In this document: positions 1 to 6,587 of the stretch, in pieces | Position numbering within the stretch: position 1 is the stretch's first letter | Layout: each line of letters opens with the position of its first letter | From: an uncultured Clostridia bacterium | GTDB lineage: Bacteria; Bacillota; Clostridia; Tissierellales; Peptoniphilaceae | Assembly: GCA_945916025.1 (NCBI GenBank) | Contig: CAMEGD010000042.1 | Location: 1 to 10,796, forward strand | Direction of reading: 5' to 3' | Length of the DNA: 10,796 bases | Translations under genes and position numbers: made by a program | Notes under the pieces: generated by a model | The model's input: the letters and a program-made list of their open reading frames with translations, nothing else | The model's database searches: none | Told to the model about the DNA's origin: nothing

Positions 1-10
1 CTTCCGATCT
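1..10. other. Probable Illumina adapter remnant at contig end
   Basis: The first ten bases, CTTCCGATCT, are identical to the last ten bases of the standard Illumina TruSeq/paired-end adapter, which ends GCTCTTCCGATCT. The reading frame of the HIT gene continues through them. It would place a serine just before the SPQAP motif, where HIT proteins usually have an aliphatic residue (D-I-S-P-Q-A-P). This suggests the bases are not genomic. A chance match of ten bases exactly at the sequence edge is unlikely. Confidence 0.8.
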
Positions 11-259
11 AGTCCACAAGCTCCTGTCCATGTTTTAGTTATTCCAAAAAAGCATATTTCTCATGTTGATGAAATTGAAGAAGAAGATAAGGACTTAATA
101 GGTCATATTTATTTAACAATAAAGAAGATTTCAAAAGACCTTGAACTGGAAAATGGATTCAGGGTGGTTGTAAACAATAAAGAAGATGGGGGACAATCAG
201 TATCCCACCTTCATTTTCACCTGCTAGGTGGTAGGTCATTAAACTGGCCTCCAGGTTGA
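11..259 (+). CDS. HIT family (HinT-like) nucleotide-binding protein, 5' truncated
   Basis: This is the C-terminal 82 residues of a histidine triad protein; the N-terminal part lies beyond the window. The surviving part begins with the family motif S-P-Q-A-P-V-H followed by VIPKKH. It contains GGQSV and then the catalytic histidine triad HLHFHLL (histidines encoded at 206-220), and ends in WPPG, the typical C-terminus of the Hint/PKCI branch. Members of this branch bind purine nucleotides and hydrolyse the phosphoramidate bond of AMP-lysine or AMP-morpholidate type substrates in the cytoplasm. Complete proteins are about 110-115 residues, so roughly 30 are missing. The stop lies inside the first copy of a 12-bp tandem duplication. 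A terminator follows immediately, so the gene ends its own transcript. Family assignment is secure; the physiological substrate is unknown. Confidence 0.9.
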   Translation, partial: SPQAPVHVLVIPKKHISHVDEIEEEDKDLIGHIYLTIKKISKDLELENGFRVVVNNKEDGGQSVSHLHFHLLGGRSLNWPPG

Positions 260-274
260 TATCCAGGTTGATAT
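251..274 (+). repeat. 12-bp perfect tandem duplication across a stop codon
   Basis: CCAGGTTGATAT occurs twice back to back (251-262 and 263-274). The first copy holds the last codons and TGA stop of the HIT gene; the second lies in the 3' untranslated region just before the terminator stem. The protein C-terminus is unaffected because the stop in the first copy is used. Confidence 0.9.
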
Positions 275-275
275 T

Positions 276-308
276 AAAAGTTGATGTATTTTTACATCAG
301 CTTTTTTT
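276..308 (+). terminator. Rho-independent terminator of the HIT gene
   Basis: A 10-bp stem (AGTTGATGTA at 279-288 against TACATCAGCT at 293-302, one G-U pair) with a four-T loop is followed by a run of T through 308. It lies 17 bases after the HIT stop and just before the next promoter. Confidence 0.88.
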
Positions 309-319
309 GTAAGTTTCTT

Positions 320-348
320 TTGACTTCTTTATTAAGGGCATTTAATAT
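320..348 (+). promoter_or_regulatory. Sigma-A type promoter for the DUF5317 gene
   Basis: TTGACT (320-325) and TAATAT (343-348) are separated by 17 bases, close to the housekeeping consensus. The predicted start of transcription is near 355, giving a short leader before the ribosome binding site at 362-369. It follows directly on the upstream terminator, as expected for a new transcription unit. Confidence 0.75.
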
Positions 349-361
349 GTTAAAATAATTT

Positions 362-369
362 AGAGGTGG
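362..369 (+). promoter_or_regulatory. Ribosome binding site supporting a TTG start
   Basis: AGAGGTGG lies four bases upstream of the TTG at 374. No ATG with a comparable site exists nearby, so it is what fixes the non-ATG start of the DUF5317 gene. Confidence 0.7.
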
Positions 370-373
370 TTAA

Positions 374-946
374 TTGTTTATAGAAGCTATTTTACTGGGA
401 ATTATACTAGGAAGATTTAGAAGTGGAAATGTAAAGGGTTTAGAAAAAATTAAATTTAAGGGCCTTTATTTTATATTAGGCTTGTTAATTTTTGATATTT
501 TTCTAAGATTTTTAATGGCTAAGTCTCAAAATCCAATTTTTGATACTATTTTTAGGATATATCCTTTTATTTCCATCATAATATATGTAATAACTATCTT
601 TGTTATTAATATAAACAGTAGGTTGAAATATATGAGGGTTATAGAAGGGGGATTTATATTAAATCTACTTCCTATGGTTCTAAATAATGGTAAGATGCCA
701 GTATTAGAATCTGCCTTAATTAAAATTGGTAAGATTGAAGAAGTAGAACTTATGAAAAAGGGACTTATGTTTGGTCATGAAATTATAAGTGAATCCACTA
801 GATTTTGGGTCTTTGGGGATATAATCCCCTTTAATTTATTTATTCCGAAGGTTATTAGTATTGGAGATATTGTTATTGCAGCGGGAATTATTTTATTTAT
901 TTCTCATTATATGACTAGAAACCGAAGGATTCCAAAGAAGGTGTAG
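374..946 (+). CDS. DUF5317-type integral membrane protein
   Basis: This 190-residue, strongly hydrophobic protein starts with TTG. Membrane segments are visible at about residues 1-13, 30-48, 62-80, 92-103 and 158-178. Two conserved-looking blocks stand out: N-N-G-K-M-P-V at 104-110, and a C-terminal block with G-D-I-I-P followed by V-I-S-I-G-D (148-165). These match my memory of DUF5317, a family of unknown function found in Clostridia and relatives and of similar length. No enzymatic motif is recognisable. It has its own promoter and strong ribosome binding site and is followed by a short terminator-like hairpin before cdaA. Read-through from this promoter could feed the cdaA cluster. The family call is from motif recall; membrane location is well supported by the sequence itself. 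Confidence 0.72.
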   Translation: MFIEAILLGIILGRFRSGNVKGLEKIKFKGLYFILGLLIFDIFLRFLMAKSQNPIFDTIFRIYPFISIIIYVITIFVININSRLKYMRVIEGGFILNLLPMVLNNGKMPVLESALIKIGKIEEVELMKKGLMFGHEIISESTRFWVFGDIIPFNLFIPKVISIGDIVIAAGIILFISHYMTRNRRIPKKV

Positions 947-956
947 TATAGAGGTT

Positions 957-980
957 AAGAGGCCATTAGATGGCTTTTTT
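957..980 (+). terminator. Short terminator-like hairpin before cdaA
   Basis: GCCAT (962-966), loop TAG and ATGGC (970-974) form a GC-containing core. It extends with A-T and G-T pairs to 957/979 and is followed by six T (975-980). The core is only 5 bp, so termination may be partial. The ribosome binding site of cdaA begins only six bases later. Confidence 0.55.
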
Positions 981-998
981 AGAATAGAGGGGTTTTAG

Positions 999-1826
999 AT
1001 GAACAGTATTATAAATACTTTTTCTCAACTAAGAATACAAGATGTTATTGATATCTTGGTTATTACTTATATAATATATAGGATCTTAGACTTTTTAAAA
1101 GAAACTAGGGCAGAACAACTAATCAAAGGGATAGCCATAATATTAGTCTTAACAGCTGTAAGTGAATGGCTACAACTTTATACTGTAAACTATTTGCTTA
1201 GTAACTTTTTGACTGTTGGAGCAATAGCTATAATAGTAGTTTTTCAACCTGAGCTTAGAAGGGGGCTGGAACACTTGGGGAGGGCTAGGATTTTTCCAAG
1301 AAATATTTTAGACCTTCAAAAAAATGAAGCCTTAGAGTCTATTGATGCCATAACAAGTGCAGTAGGATCCTTGTCTAGACAAAAGATAGGAGCCATAATT
1401 GTAATCGAAAAAAATGTTGGTCTAAAAGAAATTATTGAGACTGGAACCTTAATAAACGGAGCAATTACTCCAGAATTATTAATAAACATATTTATACCTA
1501 ATACTCCTCTTCATGATGGGGCAGTTGTAATTAGACATAATAAAATTGTTGCAGCTGGATGTTTTTTACCTTTATCAGAAAACATGACTATTAGTAAGGA
1601 GATGGGGACAAGACATAGGGCAGCTCTAGGAATGTCTGAAAAATCAGATAGTTTGACTTTAATAGTATCTGAAGAAACTGGAACTATTTCAATTGCAGAA
1701 GCAGGTACAATTTCCAGGTATCTGGATATAGAAACCTTAGACAAAATCCTAAGGGATGCTTACAAGATAAATATTGAAGAAGAGTCTTTAGATGTTTGGG
1801 GGGATGAAAATGAACCTAAAGAATAA
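999..1826 (+). CDS. cdaA: Diadenylate cyclase CdaA (c-di-AMP synthase)
   Basis: CdaA condenses two ATP to cyclic di-AMP at the cytoplasmic face of the membrane; the messenger controls potassium and osmolyte transport and cell wall homeostasis. The 275-residue length is normal for the family. Three N-terminal membrane helices occupy about residues 12-33, 41-59 and 63-82, followed by the FQPELRRGLE block (82-91) and the DisA_N cyclase domain (about 105-255). The catalytic D-G-A motif is at 173-175 within NTPLHDGAVV, and R-H-R, which contacts ATP phosphates, is at 205-207. Both are intact, so the enzyme should be active. The start at 999 has an AGAGGGG ribosome binding site at 986-992. The 3' end overlaps cdaR by 17 bases, the usual partner arrangement. 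A terminator-like hairpin directly upstream hints at read-through control. Confidence 0.97.
   Translation: MNSIINTFSQLRIQDVIDILVITYIIYRILDFLKETRAEQLIKGIAIILVLTAVSEWLQLYTVNYLLSNFLTVGAIAIIVVFQPELRRGLEHLGRARIFPRNILDLQKNEALESIDAITSAVGSLSRQKIGAIIVIEKNVGLKEIIETGTLINGAITPELLINIFIPNTPLHDGAVVIRHNKIVAAGCFLPLSENMTISKEMGTRHRAALGMSEKSDSLTLIVSEETGTISIAEAGTISRYLDIETLDKILRDAYKINIEEESLDVWGDENEPKE
1798..1803 (+). promoter_or_regulatory. Ribosome binding site deciding the cdaR start
   Basis: A run of six G inside the end of cdaA lies six bases before the ATG at 1810. The ATG at 1792 precedes this site and the ATG at 1804 touches it, so 1810 is the best start for cdaR. Confidence 0.6.
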
Positions 1827-3075
1827 ATTTAAGGACAAAAATTTAAGTATAAAGTTAATATCCTTGGGAATGGCAGTATTCTTATGGGCCTTTGTTATGG
1901 GGATTGTTAATCCTGAAATTCCAATGACATATAGGGGAATTGAAGTTCAAATTGAAGGACAAGAATACTTACAAAGGGAAGGACTGACTATTATTAGTCC
2001 AAAAAACCCTAAGATAAATGTAGAAGTCATGGGAACTAAGGCAGATTTAAACAATATAAGTTCTAACAATATAATAGCCTACATGGACCTAGGCGGCCTA
2101 AAGGCAGGAGAAAATAATGTAGATATAAAAACTGCTATCCAAGGTCAAGTAGGTAGGGCTAAAATTATTAGTGAGGACCCACCATCCCTAATAGTAAATT
2201 TAGATTCAGTAATATCTGAAAATCTTAAGGTAGAAGTGGAAGTATTAGGTGAACTTCCAGAATCTTATACCCTAGGCAATGTAAGAGCCCTTAATAATTA
2301 TGTAAGAGTAACAGCACCTTCACTATTAATTGATCAAATTAGTAAGGTAGTCTCTTATGTGGATATATCAGGAAAGAACGAATCTTTCATAGCTAATACC
2401 CAACCAGTTTATTTGGATAAAAATGGACTGGAAATTCAGGATATTCAAGGATCACTTTCAGTAGTAGAAGTTGATGTTCCAATTTTAAAACTAAAATCTC
2501 TACCTGTAGAAGTTCAAACTATAGGCACTACTAGAGAAAATGACCAAGTAGAAGATATTAGGGTCGTGCCAGAAAGTGTTATTGTAAAGGGATTAGAAAC
2601 ACAATTAGAAAAGATTAAATCTATTAAGACTAATCCTGTAAATCTTATGGAATTGACAGAAACTGGTAGTCATAAGGTAACCTTAAACTTACCAGAAGGG
2701 ATTATAAGACAGGATGAAGAATCTTTAAAGATCGAATATAAATATATTAAAAATGTTGAAAAAACTTTAAGTGTTCCAAGTTCAAATATAGAAATCTTAA
2801 ATAAAAAGGATAATTTATCATACTCTATTCCAGAGGGAATGGAGAACATTGAAGTAGTAATATTTGGTGAAAGTACCTTAGTAAATTCTATTGAAGGACA
2901 AGATATTCAAATAAATATTAATGGAGAAGGCTTAAGTGTAGAAAATCCACTAGGTCATTTATACATTAAGGAAATTGATGGGATTTCAGTTAGAAGCATA
3001 AATCCTGTAGACTTAAGTTTAATTATTAGTCAAAATGGTAAAGAGAAACCAATTGAAGACCAAGAATTAGACTAA
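1810..3075 (+). CDS. cdaR: YbbR-domain protein CdaR, CdaA regulator
   Basis: This 421-residue protein has one N-terminal membrane anchor (about residues 13-33) followed by a long extracytoplasmic region built of repeated YbbR domains. I count about four, by the recurring pattern of V-x-V followed by a G and an Y/I-D-L/I-S/G strand. In Listeria, Bacillus and Staphylococcus CdaR binds the membrane part of CdaA and modulates c-di-AMP output; the same role is inferred here from order and architecture. The start at 1810 is chosen for the G-rich ribosome binding site; alternatives are 1792 and 1804. The gene overlaps cdaA by 17 bases, implying translational coupling. The tail after the last domain is short and acidic, and the reading frame would stay open for 13 more codons past the TAA stop. 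guaB follows after 63 bases with no terminator between. Confidence 0.93.
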   Translation: MNLKNKFKDKNLSIKLISLGMAVFLWAFVMGIVNPEIPMTYRGIEVQIEGQEYLQREGLTIISPKNPKINVEVMGTKADLNNISSNNIIAYMDLGGLKAGENNVDIKTAIQGQVGRAKIISEDPPSLIVNLDSVISENLKVEVEVLGELPESYTLGNVRALNNYVRVTAPSLLIDQISKVVSYVDISGKNESFIANTQPVYLDKNGLEIQDIQGSLSVVEVDVPILKLKSLPVEVQTIGTTRENDQVEDIRVVPESVIVKGLETQLEKIKSIKTNPVNLMELTETGSHKVTLNLPEGIIRQDEESLKIEYKYIKNVEKTLSVPSSNIEILNKKDNLSYSIPEGMENIEVVIFGESTLVNSIEGQDIQININGEGLSVENPLGHLYIKEIDGISVRSINPVDLSLIISQNGKEKPIEDQELD

Positions 3076-3138
3076 GAGGGAGAAAATACTTCTGTAGAAA
3101 TAGATAATAACAACTAACAATAAAGGGAGGATTTATTA

Positions 3139-4590
3139 ATGAAGTTTGTAGGAGAAGGGCTAACATTTGATGATGTTTTATTACTACCAGGTCCATCTGA
3201 TATAGTTCCAAAGGAGACAGTATTAAAAACTAAGCTTACTAATAAGATTAGCTTAAATATCCCACTAATGAGTGCTGGAATGGATACTGTAACAGAAAGT
3301 GAAATGGCTATTGCAATTGCTAGACAAGGTGGAATTGGTATAATTCACAAAAATATGACTGTTGAAGAACAAGCAAACCACGTAGATAGGGTAAAAAGAT
3401 CTGAACATGGTGTAATAACTGATCCTTTTTCACTAAAAAAAGACAACACACTTAAAGATGCAGATGACTTAATGGGTCATTATAGGATTTCTGGTGTTCC
3501 AATAGTTGATGAAGAAAATCATTTAGTTGGTATACTAACTAATAGAGACATTAGATTTGAAACTGATTTTAGCAAAAAAGTCGATGAAATAATGACCAAA
3601 GAAAACCTAATTACAGGACAATTTGGCATTTCCCTTGAAGAAGCTTTGGAAGTAATGAAAAAACACAAAATTGAAAAACTTCCTTTAGTTGATGACGAAT
3701 ATAAGCTTACTGGTTTAATTACTATAAAAGACATAGACAAACAAGTCACATACCCAAATTCAGCTAGGGATGAAAGTGGAAGACTATTAGTAGGAGCAGC
3801 TGTTGGAGTTACTTCTAATATCCTAGAAAGAATTCAAGCTTTAGTAGATGCCCAAGTAGACGTTGTAGTAATTGATACTGCTCATGGTCATTCACAAAAT
3901 GTTATAAACCACGTAAAACTTATAAAAGAAAACTTCCCTGACCTTCAACTTATAGCTGGTAATGTAGCTACTGGAGAGGCTACTAGGGCTTTAATTGAAG
4001 CTGGAGCAGACTGTGTTAAGGTTGGTATTGGACCTGGTTCAATTTGTACTACTAGGATAGTAACAGGTATAGGGTCTCCTCAATTAACAGCTGTAATAGA
4101 ATGTACTAAAGTAGCAAGAGAATTTAATGTTCCAATTATTGCAGATGGGGGTATAAAGTATTCAGGAGACATAACTAAGGCTCTAGGAGCAGGTGCTGAT
4201 GTAGTAATGGTAGGATCTTTACTTGCTGGTACTGATGAAAGTCCTGGAGAAGATGTTATTGTTGAAGGTAGAAGATATAAGACTTACAGAGGCATGGGTT
4301 CTTTAGGAGCCATGGACTCAGGTAGTTCTGACAGGTATTTCCAAGAAAAGAATTCTAAGTACGTACCAGAAGGTGTAGAGGGAATTGTTATACACAAGGG
4401 AAAAGCTGAAGACGTTATCTACCAACTTATTGGTGGCCTAAAATCCGGTATGGGATATGTGGGAGCAAAGGATATAGATGCTCTACACGAAAGGGCTACA
4501 TTTATTAAAATATCTAATGCAACTTTAAAGGAAAATCATCCTCACGATATTACAATAACTAGAGAGTCTCCAAATTATACTAATAAATAG
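3139..4590 (+). CDS. guaB: IMP dehydrogenase
   Basis: IMPDH oxidises IMP to XMP with NAD+, the committed step towards guanine nucleotides, in the cytoplasm. The 483-residue length is normal. The N-terminal barrel strand reads GLTFDDVLL (7-15). A Bateman module of two CBS domains is inserted at about 93-205 (G-V-P-I-V-D at 119-124 and L-P-L-V-D at 181-185). The catalytic loop G-P-G-S-I-C-T-T carries the nucleophile Cys303, A-D-G-G-I at 335-339 binds the IMP phosphate, and the flap begins Y-R-G-M-G-S-L-G-A-M (383-392) with the R-Y dyad at 399-400. No key residue is missing. A clear GGGAGG ribosome binding site precedes the start. It sits third after cdaA and cdaR, where glmM is often found. No G-box aptamer or other riboswitch is visible upstream. 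Confidence 0.98.
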   Translation: MKFVGEGLTFDDVLLLPGPSDIVPKETVLKTKLTNKISLNIPLMSAGMDTVTESEMAIAIARQGGIGIIHKNMTVEEQANHVDRVKRSEHGVITDPFSLKKDNTLKDADDLMGHYRISGVPIVDEENHLVGILTNRDIRFETDFSKKVDEIMTKENLITGQFGISLEEALEVMKKHKIEKLPLVDDEYKLTGLITIKDIDKQVTYPNSARDESGRLLVGAAVGVTSNILERIQALVDAQVDVVVIDTAHGHSQNVINHVKLIKENFPDLQLIAGNVATGEATRALIEAGADCVKVGIGPGSICTTRIVTGIGSPQLTAVIECTKVAREFNVPIIADGGIKYSGDITKALGAGADVVMVGSLLAGTDESPGEDVIVEGRRYKTYRGMGSLGAMDSGSSDRYFQEKNSKYVPEGVEGIVIHKGKAEDVIYQLIGGLKSGMGYVGAKDIDALHERATFIKISNATLKENHPHDITITRESPNYTNK

Positions 4591-4599
4591 GAGGAAGTT

Positions 4600-4761
4600 A
4601 TGGATAGTATAGTAAGAATTATTTCATTAATAGTAACAATAGTATTAGCAATATGGGTAATAAGATTATTATTTTCAGCTCTAGGCAATTTAGTAGGTGG
4701 AATAGGTAGTATTATTCTTATTGTAATTTTAATAATGATTATACAAAGATTGTGGAAGTAG
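4600..4761 (+). CDS. Small two-helix membrane protein, 53 aa
   Basis: An ATG at 4600 opens a 53-codon frame ending in TAG at 4759-4761. Its AGGAGG ribosome binding site (4589-4594) overlaps the guaB stop codon, so translation is probably coupled to guaB. The product begins MDSIVRIISL and has two hydrophobic stretches, about residues 6-28 and 35-48. They are separated by a short glycine-containing turn (G-N-L-V-G-G-I-G, 29-36), and the protein ends in the basic Q-R-L-W-K. It has only two charged residues before the basic C-terminal end, which fits a hairpin in the membrane. I recognise no family. It is the last gene before the terminator at 4786-4816, so it belongs to the cdaA-cdaR-guaB transcript. 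Ideal ribosome binding site and operon position argue that it is real. Confidence 0.75.
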   Translation: MDSIVRIISLIVTIVLAIWVIRLLFSALGNLVGGIGSIILIVILIMIIQRLWK

Positions 4762-4785
4762 TTGTTTATTGATCTAATAAAAACT

Positions 4786-4816
4786 AAAAATGCAGACTGA
4801 AAGGTCTGCTTTTTTT
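4786..4816 (+). terminator. Terminator of the cdaA-guaB cluster, abutting the next RBS
   Basis: The GCAGAC/GTCTGC stem (4792-4797 with 4804-4809) and six-base loop are followed by seven T (4810-4816) and preceded by an A-run, so it could work on both strands. The T-run ends exactly where the ribosome binding site of the DUF2207 gene begins. The hairpin could therefore also act as a leader element for that gene. Confidence 0.85.
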
Positions 4817-4822
4817 GAGGAG
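4817..4822 (+). promoter_or_regulatory. Ribosome binding site fixing the DUF2207 start
   Basis: GAGGAG lies six bases before the ATG at 4829. A further in-frame ATG at 4790 lies within the terminator hairpin region, lacks any ribosome binding site and would add 13 residues in front of an otherwise perfect signal peptide. It is therefore rejected as start. Confidence 0.75.
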
Positions 4823-4828
4823 ATAATT

Positions 4829-6481
4829 ATGAAAAAAAGACTTTTAATACTTGTTTTACCAATAGTATTTTTATTTACGGTCTTTTCTTCCAAAATCTTT
4901 GCAAATGATATATATAGTATAGATACAGAGGTAGAAATTCTGGAAGATGGTACTGGAGAAATTACTCAAGTATGGAAAACATATGTAGACGATGGAACAG
5001 AATTTTTTATTCCAATAGAAAACTTAAATCATATGAACTTAATGGATGTATTTGTATCTAATTCAGAGAGAGAATTTGAATATGTACCAGATTGGGATAT
5101 TGACGCATCCTTTGAAGAAAAAGCCTATAAATATGGTGTGCTTGAAACTGAAGATGGTTATGAAATATGTTTTGGAATGAGTCAAGAGGGTGAACAGACT
5201 TATACAATCAAGTTTTCATATGATAATATGCTAGTTGGATTTAAAGAAAATGATGGTTTTAATGTAAGGTTTATAAATGATCAAATGACTCCAAGTCCAG
5301 AACAAGTAACCTTAAAAATTTCTTCACCTCTTGTAAATTTTGGAGAAGACAATTCTAAGATATGGACTTTTGGATATAGTGGTAATATAAACTTTGTAGA
5401 TGGGGCTATAGTTGCTAGAAATACAAGTCCTTTCTCTTCAGATAATTATTTAAATGTATTACTTGGTGTGGACAAGGGAATTTTTAGTCCAGATTATTCT
5501 AGCATTAGTTTTGAAATCATAAAAGAAGAAGCTTTTAGAGGATCTTCATATTCTCAAGGTGATCCTGAGTATGACAACAATTTCTATGAGTCAATTGAAA
5601 GGCCATTTCCAATAAAATTAGTCTTAGGGATAATTGGTGGTGCAATAGCTTTTATTGGATTTATTATTGGACTAGTATCAAGTGCAAATAAAAAATTCAA
5701 AAAAGTCGATGAAAAAATTAAGATTGTAGGAAAAAATGAAGTACCACTAAATAATAATATTCCTGCTAATTACTATTTCTTAAAAAGCACAAAAATTGTA
5801 AGTAATAGGTTTGAAACAAATCTAATAGTATCTTATATATTTAAGTGGTTCAAGGATGGATGTTTAGACAAAGATTTTAGAATAATCAGAAATCCAAACT
5901 TCGTAGAAGATACAGGAGAAAAGGAACTTTGGGACCTAATAAATAAAGAAGCAGTTGAAAATGGAAAAATTCTAAATTACAAATTAGAAAGAGCTGTAGA
6001 GAAAAACAACTTAGGTTTCTTCGGGGTTTCTCAAAAAATATTTTCTGAAGGTTACAAGTATGCCTTAGAGAATAATCTAGTTGAAAATAAGAAAAGATTT
6101 ATTATATCTTCTGTCGAATTAACAGAATTAGGTATAGAAGAATATAAAAAAGTAGAATCTTTCTACAGATATGTTAACGCATCATCTTTTATGGATAAAA
6201 CTATGGAAGAAAATGATAGTCAACTGGAGAAAAATTTCATTTTTTATAATCTATATCTAAACAATAAAAAAACTTTTAAGAAGATAGATAGTATGGATTA
6301 TAATTATTATCCAACTTATAGTCCATTCCATTACTTCTTATACACTAGCTCATACAGGTCCTCAATAGATAAAGGATTTGTAACACACGCAAATAAAGTA
6401 AGTTCTGGATCTGGGGGTGGATCTTCCTTTGGTGGAGGAGGAGGCTTCTCTGGAGGCGGCTCAGGCGGAGGAGCTAGATAA
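4829..6481 (+). CDS. DUF2207 membrane protein with glycine-rich tail
   Basis: This 550-residue protein of unknown function is anchored at the cell surface. A signal peptide (MKKR, hydrophobic core 5-19, likely cut after the A of S-K-I-F-A at 25) is followed by a beta-rich extracytoplasmic domain of the DUF2207 type (about 27-235). It opens with the pattern I-D-x-E-V-E-I-L-E-D-G-T-G common to these proteins. One membrane helix spans about 261-284, then K-K-F-K-K marks the cytoplasmic side. A mixed-charge cytoplasmic region (290-520) includes a winged-helix-like stretch, and a glycine/serine tail (527-548) ends G-A-R. Such a GGGSSFGGGGGFSGGG tail is a hallmark of DUF2207 proteins. Unlike many members I see no second pair of membrane helices before the tail. 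It has its own strong terminator downstream; no good promoter is visible upstream. Confidence 0.82.
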   Translation: MKKRLLILVLPIVFLFTVFSSKIFANDIYSIDTEVEILEDGTGEITQVWKTYVDDGTEFFIPIENLNHMNLMDVFVSNSEREFEYVPDWDIDASFEEKAYKYGVLETEDGYEICFGMSQEGEQTYTIKFSYDNMLVGFKENDGFNVRFINDQMTPSPEQVTLKISSPLVNFGEDNSKIWTFGYSGNINFVDGAIVARNTSPFSSDNYLNVLLGVDKGIFSPDYSSISFEIIKEEAFRGSSYSQGDPEYDNNFYESIERPFPIKLVLGIIGGAIAFIGFIIGLVSSANKKFKKVDEKIKIVGKNEVPLNNNIPANYYFLKSTKIVSNRFETNLIVSYIFKWFKDGCLDKDFRIIRNPNFVEDTGEKELWDLINKEAVENGKILNYKLERAVEKNNLGFFGVSQKIFSEGYKYALENNLVENKKRFIISSVELTELGIEEYKKVESFYRYVNASSFMDKTMEENDSQLEKNFIFYNLYLNNKKTFKKIDSMDYNYYPTYSPFHYFLYTSSYRSSIDKGFVTHANKVSSGSGGGSSFGGGGGFSGGGSGGGAR

Positions 6482-6517
6482 GAGTAGAATAACAAAAATT
6501 TGTCAGGTATAACAAGG

Positions 6518-6561
6518 ACATGGGGTAATTTTAGGAATAATTGAATTATCCCGTGTTTTTT
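6518..6561 (+). terminator. Terminator of the DUF2207 gene
   Basis: A 13-bp stem (6518-6530 with 6544-6556), containing two G-T pairs and a four-base G-C run, has a 13-base loop and is followed by T through 6561. It lies 37 bases after the stop. Confidence 0.85.
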
Positions 6562-6587
6562 AATTTATGCAATAAAATATTACATAT

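Noticed and set aside
1792..1809. Earlier ATG codons at 1792 and 1804 as cdaR start
   Set aside because: The G-run that serves as ribosome binding site comes after 1792 and touches 1804; 1810 has proper spacing.
3076..3138. Possible riboswitch or terminator before guaB
   Set aside because: Only 63 bases, no stable stem with a T-run and no recognisable purine or guanine aptamer core.
4790..4828. Upstream in-frame ATG extending the DUF2207 protein by 13 residues
   Set aside because: The codons lie in the terminator hairpin and ribosome binding site, no binding site precedes the ATG, and the signal peptide begins naturally at 4829.
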